A stretch of 64,000 nucleotides of DNA from Zygotorulaspora mrakii (lineage: Eukaryota > Ascomycota > Saccharomycetes > Saccharomycetales > Saccharomycetaceae). Shown piece by piece: positions 58,294-64,000 of the stretch. Every line of letters begins with the position of its first letter. The first letter of the stretch is position 1. Under the pieces are notes generated by a model. It did no database searches and had not been told where the DNA came from. It saw nothing but the letters and a program-made list of their open reading frames with translations. The DNA lies in contig NC_050722.1 of NCBI RefSeq assembly GCF_013402915.1, forward strand, positions 186,001 through 250,000, read 5' to 3'. A program made the position numbers and the translations under genes.

Positions 58294-59595
58294 ATGCCTA
58301 ACTCCCTGTCCAGACTTAAGTTCATCAATAAGAATTTACTAGGCAGAAAGAGACCTACAATAATCAGCGTAGTCAAAGACGAGGAAAAGGACCAAGAGAC
58401 AATAATGTCGATTATGAAGGAAGTTGAAACGGATACAACGATTGCCTACAACGAAGTGCTGGAAAAATGTAATGAACAGTATAGATCAAAAGTTAATCCT
58501 GTGCTGAACAAAGACTTTCATCAAATGTATATTGAAGGATGGTTCAGCCATGACCTACCGCCTCAAATGTCAGCACTCGATGCCTCACAGCCGTGGATGT
58601 TGTATTGGTTAGCTAACTCAATGAAAGTTTTAAACAAAAATGGACTGACAGATGAGATAAAGGAGCGTATCGCTGAAAAGGTATTTGCTATCAGTCCTCA
58701 AGGTGGGCCATTTGGCGGAGGAGTTGGCCAATTACCTCATCTTGCCAGCAATTACGCTGCAATTAATGCCTTAGCATTGTGTGATAATATCGGTGGCTGC
58801 TGGGATAAGCTCAATCTGAAAGCAATTTATGAATGGCTTATGTCTTTGAAGCAGGTAGATGGTTGCTTCAAAACGTGCTCCGGCATTGGAGAAACAGATA
58901 CTAGGGGCGTTTATTGTGCCTTAAGTGTAGCGTCGATGCTGGGTATAATGACCCCTGAGCTATGTGAGGGTGTCGAAGACTTTTTGATCTCCTGCCAGAA
59001 CTATGAAGGAGGGTTTGGCGGCTGCGCACACGAAGATGAGGCTCACGGAGGGTATACTTTCTGTGCAATTGCAAGCTTGAGTATATTGGCGGCGATCGAT
59101 CGCATTGACACATCCAAGTTAGCTCTGTGGTGCAGTCAAAGACAGGACAATGCCGAAAAGGGGTTCTGTGGAAGAAGTAATAAATTAGTGGATGGTTGCT
59201 ACAGTTTTTGGATTGGCAGTACCGCATCAATACTTGAATGGCATGGCTGTGCAGAGTGTGTCAATAAAGAAGCACTGAAAGAATATATACTTTATTGCTG
59301 CCAATCCAGCAAGCGCCCCGGATTACAAGATAAGCCAGGAACAAATCCGGACTTTTACCACACAAATTATGTTTTACTAGGATTGGCAATTGCGGAGAAC
59401 GCAGTTTTCATTACTAGTAAAGAAGGAGATAATAAGTCAAAAGAGCAAGTTCTGATAGAAGAACCATCATCAGCAACGCACTTTAATTCACCGTCATGTC
59501 TCACAGCAATAAATCCAATATATGGATTGCCAGTTGAAGAATTATTCAATTTTAGCACACACTTCAGACATAAAAAGAGCAGCTGCTCAAGCTAA
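58294..59595 (+). CDS. RAM1: RAM1, protein farnesyltransferase beta subunit
   Basis: Predicted 433 aa (S. cerevisiae 431). Alpha-alpha barrel repeats are evident (GGPFGGGVGQLPHLASNYAA, YEGGFGGCAHEDEAHGGYTF). Zinc ligands are the Asp and Cys of LVDGCYSFW and the His of FYHTNYVLLGL. With Ram2 it farnesylates CaaX proteins such as Ras and a-factor. An acidic stretch of about 35 residues and a Lys/Ser-rich tail end the protein. It matches YDL090C. Confidence 0.96.
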   Translation: MPNSLSRLKFINKNLLGRKRPTIISVVKDEEKDQETIMSIMKEVETDTTIAYNEVLEKCNEQYRSKVNPVLNKDFHQMYIEGWFSHDLPPQMSALDASQPWMLYWLANSMKVLNKNGLTDEIKERIAEKVFAISPQGGPFGGGVGQLPHLASNYAAINALALCDNIGGCWDKLNLKAIYEWLMSLKQVDGCFKTCSGIGETDTRGVYCALSVASMLGIMTPELCEGVEDFLISCQNYEGGFGGCAHEDEAHGGYTFCAIASLSILAAIDRIDTSKLALWCSQRQDNAEKGFCGRSNKLVDGCYSFWIGSTASILEWHGCAECVNKEALKEYILYCCQSSKRPGLQDKPGTNPDFYHTNYVLLGLAIAENAVFITSKEGDNKSKEQVLIEEPSSATHFNSPSCLTAINPIYGLPVEELFNFSTHFRHKKSSCSS

Positions 59596-59850
59596 ATAAA
59601 CACATAATCAAACAAAAAGCGCACAATTATATCCTATGAGATAAAATTGCCAATTTATTGGTATTAATGCGTAATTTAAGTCATCTTTTTATTTGAAATG
59701 GGTTGAATTGATATATGCAGGCTGTGATTCACCTCGCGTAGTAAACTTAGTATCTTGATTGGTAAGGGAAATATATAAACTTTAGACAGTGACCACGAAT
59801 TAGGCAAGATTTTTGTTGTATCTCACAGTTCAAGTTGATTCGAAACAGCA

Positions 59851-61191
59851 ATGGACTTATTTAGAAGGATTTTACATGGTGGTGAGGTGCCATTTACTCC
59901 TATTCCAGGAACTTTCCCTGAACCGCAAACACAGCAAGAGACACAGACACAGAGAAGAGACGGCTCAGAACAAGAGGAGACCAGCAGACCGACGACTAGA
60001 CGAACAATTTTATCCCGTAGAACCATAGCGATGATGGTGCTGCAACTCCCACTGGTGATTTTGCATTACATTATGAGCTTTATGATTACTATGGTGTCTT
60101 TAATTAAACCACTCTATGCTCTTCAAGGATTTTATAAGAGGAAAAGTATGCGGACGTCTGATGGAAAATCCAGGCTGAACAACCTTTTAGAACTATTGAG
60201 CAATGAATCAGAAAGAACTTTGAATTCTGAAGACAGTGGCCTGACAACCTACAGTTTTGGGTCATTATACAGCTTGGAAAATGGGAGTTTTTGTCAAGAC
60301 ATCGTGCAAGGAAGCTATACCGATTTGTTAAATGCATGCTCCGAACAATGTAAGTTTGCAATGATATACCTACATGACTCATTACTGGATAACAGCACCG
60401 AATATGTCAATGGATTGCTATGCACCGAACAGTTCACTACATTAATTAAAAAGTACCAAATATTGCTGTGGTTCAGTGATGTGTCGACGTCTGAAGGGCT
60501 ACAAGTAGCGAATGCCTTGAAGGTGAGACAATTCCCATTTTTAGGCTTGCTCAGTCTCAAAGCAGAAAATAAAATCGAGCTGTTTGGCAGAATGGAGGGG
60601 AGTTTGACCCAATATAAGGCCAATTTCCTGGAAAATATGCTGGGAAAGGCTTATTCGAAACTTCTTCAGATACGTCAACAGAGGCAAAACAATGCTCTTC
60701 AACAGCTCATAAGAGAACAACAAGACAATCGATACAATGAGTCGCTCAGTGCGGATCAGCGAAGAGAACGCGAAAGAGCAACACAACGGGACACGATGAA
60801 TCAGGCAATTGAACAGGCAAGACTGAAAATGTTATGGCTGCTCTGGAGGAAGTCCACGTTAGCACCAGAACCTTCAAGTGACTCCGGCATTCCAACCTGC
60901 AAAGTTGCTATTAGGGCAGACTCCGGCGAAAGAGTTATCAGAAGATTCGATGCTTCTTTACCAATTGAAGAAATATACGCTTTCGTAGAGCTTCAACGAA
61001 CACCCAACACTTTGGACGCTGAAGAATCCCAAAACACCGGAGCTCCACCTCGGGGATACCATCATCAATATGAATTCACACTGGTTAGTCCTGTACCAAG
61101 AAAAGAGCTCGAACCTTCAACAGTTATTCACGATGAAACTGCTATTTTCCCGTCGGGTACAATAATTATAGAAAATGTCAATCGGGATTAA
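59851..61191 (+). CDS. UBX3: UBX3, Cdc48 adaptor with UAS and UBX domains
   Basis: Predicted 446 aa (S. cerevisiae 455). After a Gln/Thr/Arg-rich N-terminus, a membrane-hairpin segment lies near residues 66-92 (MMVLQLPLVILHYIMSF). The thioredoxin-like UAS domain covers about 145-270 (FAMIYLHDSLLDNS, LKVRQFPFLGLLSL). A charged coiled coil follows (about 275-325), and the UBX domain closes the protein (about 345-446; IRADSGERVIRRFDASLPIEE). This is the FAF2/UBXD8 layout; Ubx3 recruits Cdc48 and acts in endocytosis and ubiquitin-ligase function. It matches YDL091C. Confidence 0.93.
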   Translation: MDLFRRILHGGEVPFTPIPGTFPEPQTQQETQTQRRDGSEQEETSRPTTRRTILSRRTIAMMVLQLPLVILHYIMSFMITMVSLIKPLYALQGFYKRKSMRTSDGKSRLNNLLELLSNESERTLNSEDSGLTTYSFGSLYSLENGSFCQDIVQGSYTDLLNACSEQCKFAMIYLHDSLLDNSTEYVNGLLCTEQFTTLIKKYQILLWFSDVSTSEGLQVANALKVRQFPFLGLLSLKAENKIELFGRMEGSLTQYKANFLENMLGKAYSKLLQIRQQRQNNALQQLIREQQDNRYNESLSADQRRERERATQRDTMNQAIEQARLKMLWLLWRKSTLAPEPSSDSGIPTCKVAIRADSGERVIRRFDASLPIEEIYAFVELQRTPNTLDAEESQNTGAPPRGYHHQYEFTLVSPVPRKELEPSTVIHDETAIFPSGTIIIENVNRD

Positions 61192-61299
61192 TGTGCAATG
61201 ACGAGTTTACTTTATATAGATACACATATGTAATTAGGTATGCATAGTTGTAAATTAGACAAAATTATGGGCGTGCAGCCAGGTACATGAAACTTGCAA

Positions 61300-61734
61300 C
61301 TATCTTTTTAACTTTTTGCCCTTTTTTGGCTTTGCCACGACAGCTTTGCCCTTCTTCTTCTTCTTCTTCTTAATCAAACCTTTCATAGAGCCCTTGATCA
61401 CTGCTGAAAAATTCTGCCAGAACTTATCAAGGTCATCAGCTTTCACCACCGTAGAGCACTTGTTCTTTTTCGCATCTGACAAATACGATATCCTTATCAG
61501 TAGAGGGTAAACCTCCTGGGATACATCCTTGAAGTGTGTCTGCTGTGCCTTCCTCGAAATATCAAAATGGGGATTATTCGTGGCATCAAATTCTCGGTTT
61601 CCCTCCACCGGTTCACCTTTTACCAACCTTTTTGTGCTGACACGTACTGTAACTTCTTTCTCATTAGCTGCCTTGAAGTATTCTGAAATCTTGGGAAGGA
61701 ACTCTTCTATACTCAAACAGCCCTCATTAACCAT
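61300..61734 (-). CDS. SRP14: SRP14, signal recognition particle subunit
   Basis: Predicted 144 aa from the ATG at 61734 (MVNEGCLSIEEFLPK; S. cerevisiae 146). The frame continues upstream, but the residues there do not fit the family. The alpha-beta-beta-beta-alpha SRP9/14 fold ends with FWQNFSAVIKGSMKGLIKK and a Lys-rich tail, as in other yeasts. It binds the Alu end of the SRP RNA and delays elongation. It is convergent with UBX3, matching YDL092W. Confidence 0.94.
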   Translation of the reverse strand: MVNEGCLSIEEFLPKISEYFKAANEKEVTVRVSTKRLVKGEPVEGNREFDATNNPHFDISRKAQQTHFKDVSQEVYPLLIRISYLSDAKKNKCSTVVKADDLDKFWQNFSAVIKGSMKGLIKKKKKKKGKAVVAKPKKGKKLKR

Positions 61735-62266
61735 TATGAAAGCCGCTATACGTCTCCAGAACCTCAGAGCAATTACAAGAGACACCGTTTTGTCGATCTG
61801 TACTGGCCATCACTAGGAAATTTTTCAGATAGAGAGAATCAATTGCTAAAACAAGTCGACCAATCTACATCACGTGACTTACTCCCACACCTAATATAAA
61901 GCAATATTGCAGCATTATCTCAGCTCAAGTGATTTAACAAGCTACTTCTGCTCTCGACAAGAAAGAACTCTCAAACAGCTACTATATAGGCTTGCTTGTA
62001 TTGTATTTTGCCACTGCTTTTTATAAACACGAAAAATGCGGGCGCGTTCCTTTATCGCTCGCTATCTGACAACATTTGCTGAAATTTGATTATTACAAAT
62101 GAGAATTGACTATAGTTGGATATGGAATTGAGCAGGTCGCAATCCGTTGTCAGTTTCATTTTTGCTTCACACACGGAAAAAAAGAACGTATATACGTGGT
62201 AGGACTGCCCGTTGTAGTTGTTTATTACCGAGATATCCAGTAGGCAAGGTATAAGCTGCCGTGTGG
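61735..62266. other. Divergent promoter SRP14/YMR155W-like gene
   Basis: No gene is supported. It contains the Cbf1-type element at 61869 and short chance frames. Confidence 0.45.
61869..61878. promoter_or_regulatory. Cbf1-type E-box ATCACGTGAC
   Basis: It matches RTCACRTG on both strands and lies about 135 bp upstream of SRP14. No AT-rich CDEII or CDEIII-like element follows, so it is read as a promoter Cbf1 site. Confidence 0.45.
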
Positions 62267-64000
62267 ATGAGGCCACCATCACGTTCAGAGCAGGCAACAT
62301 GCTTTGTTGGGAGCGGCATTGTAGCATTGGGTGCTGGAACACCTTATTTATTATCCTTCTATGCTCCACAATTACTGGCCAAATGTAATCTACCTGTTTC
62401 AAATTTAAGCACGTTGTCATTGGCGATGAGTTTAGGAAGTTCTCTTTTGGGATTTTTTGCAGGTATAGTTATTGATAAAAGCGTTGCAGGTTCCTGCTTG
62501 ATTGGAGCTCTCTGTACCTTTTCTGCGTACTCTATTCTTCACTATTGTTATGTCCATGAATTGGCTAACGTTCCACTGATTGCTTTTGGACTGACCCTGG
62601 TTGGCTTTGGTTCTGTCTCCGGATTTTATGCTGCTGTCAAATGCTGTACAACTAATTTTCCGCATCATAGGGGCACCGCTGGCGCCTTTCCTGTGGCATT
62701 GTATGCACTGGCTGGTATGCTCTTTTCCACGATATGTACTGAAGTGTTTGGGGATGACGTTGAAGGCATATTCAAGTTTTTGACATACGTTTGCTCAAGT
62801 ATGATATTTGTAGGATGCTGGACAATGAAAATTATGGTAACTCCAAAGGCTCGAAAAGTTAAAAGGAGAAACTCTTCAATTGATCAACAAGTACCAAATT
62901 CGAGGGGTTCAAATAGCAATATGTCGGAAACGCCAAGTACACAACCCATCATGATTAGCAGTGAAAGGCAAGGGAATGAGATTCCACATTCCTTCCCAGT
63001 GCATTCGCAGAACCGTAATGGGTCTCTCTCCAGCACTTCCAGCTCATCACTAGCTTCATCATTTCAATCTCTATGGTCGAATAAAAGATCGGATTCCTTC
63101 ATCTGGTCTAAGGATCTGCCTGGATCTTTATCCTTCTGGGGATGGGGAAGAGTTCGCGATGAAGATGCGTTGTCAGAAAGCCCATCAGCTCACCCTTTTC
63201 CACCTCCTTCAATGCCACAACTTCCTCCACTTTCGAGGACACGACAAAGCTACTCTTCTACAAACTCTAGTCCTCGTCGTCAAAGGTTCGACAGCTTCAC
63301 TAATCTTGATAGAACCGATAGCTTTAAACGCGATCAGCCGGGAGCGCATGTTCTTCAAAGAGGTACAAATAATGAGGTTTTTACCAATATGGAAGATTCA
63401 ACGAGGAACTCTATATACAAAGAAAGCTCTTCATGGAAAAATAGTCATGTATTTCGTACCATGAAGAAACCGCGTTTTATTCTATATTTCATCATATTGG
63501 CGACACTACAGGGTATTGGTCAAATGTATATTTTTTCCGTTGGCTTTATCGTACAAACGCAAGTATACTCGACTTCTCCTGAAAAGTACAAGCTAAATCC
63601 CGAGTCTATTCAATCCCTACAAGTTTCAATTATTTCAATACTATCGTTTTTAGGTAGGTTATCTTCCGGCCCATTTAGCGACCTTTTAGTAAAAAAACTA
63701 AAGGCACAGAGGCTTTGGAATATTGTTGTTGCTGGCATATTGTTTGTTTATGCCTCTCTTCAAATGCTCCAAGTTTCCCACGTTAATCTAAGCGCCATAA
63801 TGGAAGGACCCGATAACATCAAGAATATTTCCTTTTGCTCCGCATTATTTGGATATGGTTTTGGAATACTATTTGGAACATTTCCTTCTATAATTGCAGA
63901 CGCATTCGGCACAGAAGGATTCAGTACGATATGGGGATTATCGACTAGTGGAGGGTTGTTCACTGTGAAGTATTTTTGCTCTGTATTAGGGGTAGATTTG
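62267..64000 (+). CDS. YMR155W-like major-facilitator membrane protein, 5' part
   Basis: The frame is open from the ATG at 62267 to the window's last base (578 codons), so the C-terminus is missing. Six transmembrane segments lie in the first 190 residues (GSGIVALGAGTPYLLSFYAPQL opens the first). A long cytosolic Ser/Pro/Arg-rich loop of about 200 residues follows, then at least four more segments from residue about 405 (ILYFIILATLQGIGQMYIFSVG). The layout is that of the nodulin-like/Mch-type branch of the major facilitator family. S. cerevisiae YMR155W has a similar layout and no known substrate. The position after RIM13 among YMR genes supports orthology. Confidence 0.85.
   Translation, partial: MRPPSRSEQATCFVGSGIVALGAGTPYLLSFYAPQLLAKCNLPVSNLSTLSLAMSLGSSLLGFFAGIVIDKSVAGSCLIGALCTFSAYSILHYCYVHELANVPLIAFGLTLVGFGSVSGFYAAVKCCTTNFPHHRGTAGAFPVALYALAGMLFSTICTEVFGDDVEGIFKFLTYVCSSMIFVGCWTMKIMVTPKARKVKRRNSSIDQQVPNSRGSNSNMSETPSTQPIMISSERQGNEIPHSFPVHSQNRNGSLSSTSSSSLASSFQSLWSNKRSDSFIWSKDLPGSLSFWGWGRVRDEDALSESPSAHPFPPPSMPQLPPLSRTRQSYSSTNSSPRRQRFDSFTNLDRTDSFKRDQPGAHVLQRGTNNEVFTNMEDSTRNSIYKESSSWKNSHVFRTMKKPRFILYFIILATLQGIGQMYIFSVGFIVQTQVYSTSPEKYKLNPESIQSLQVSIISILSFLGRLSSGPFSDLLVKKLKAQRLWNIVVAGILFVYASLQMLQVSHVNLSAIMEGPDNIKNISFCSALFGYGFGILFGTFPSIIADAFGTEGFSTIWGLSTSGGLFTVKYFCSVLGVDL

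Noticed and set aside
61869..61990. Possible centromere (CDEI-type ATCACGTG)
   Set aside because: No AT-rich CDEII and no CCGAA-containing CDEIII follow; the position fits a promoter E-box.

Overview
The window is nuclear DNA of a budding yeast of the family Saccharomycetaceae, almost certainly a lineage that branched before the whole-genome duplication (WGD). Most genes are recognisable orthologues of Saccharomyces cerevisiae genes. Their order interleaves two S. cerevisiae regions into one track: the right arm of chromosome XIII (YMR133 to YMR155) and the left arm of chromosome IV (YDL078 to YDL092). Orientations are kept throughout. Introns use the yeast signals GTATGT and TACTAAC. The genus cannot be fixed from the sequence alone. 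Gene names come from family recognition and synteny recalled from S. cerevisiae, not from a search.

Layout. 1-4.8 kb: the 3' end of a probable REC114, then two small GPI-anchored wall-protein genes in long gene-poor spacers. 4.8-12.2 kb: ERG29, GID8, GAT2 and a DHA2-type drug/H+ antiporter. 12.8-19.3 kb: PSO2, CIN4, peroxisomal MDH3, and a GSK3-family kinase locus that reads as the unsplit ancestor of MRK1 (two exons) and RIM11 (internal start). 19.6-25.7 kb: THI3 and a tandem pair of class III aminotransferases sharing a 197-bp identical tract. 26.2-34.9 kb: SIP5, RPP1A, RPL13 and RPS16 (divergent, both with introns), FDO1 and SUB2. 35.3-43.4 kb: a CENP-B/Pdc2-type DNA-binding protein, NDE1, a SERF-family small protein, TIF34 and a dienelactone hydrolase. 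43.5-52.4 kb: a GIY-YIG-like (T5orf172) gene that seems to need +1 frameshifting at the heptamer CTTAGGC, then LDO45/LDO16, SWP1, IMP1, a degenerate SDR, LUC7 and YIM1. 52.6-64 kb: NUP53, NUR1, RIM13, RAM1, UBX3, SRP14 and the first 578 codons of a YMR155W-like transporter.

The genes are mostly independent housekeeping genes, each with its own promoter. Genes without a syntenic S. cerevisiae partner (wall proteins, antiporter, aminotransferases, CENP-B-like gene, frameshift gene, SDR) sit between the conserved ones and are the accessory part. Three loci make more than one protein or need recoding: MRK1/RIM11, LDO45/LDO16 and the frameshift gene. No tRNA, transposon, centromere or CRISPR array was found.
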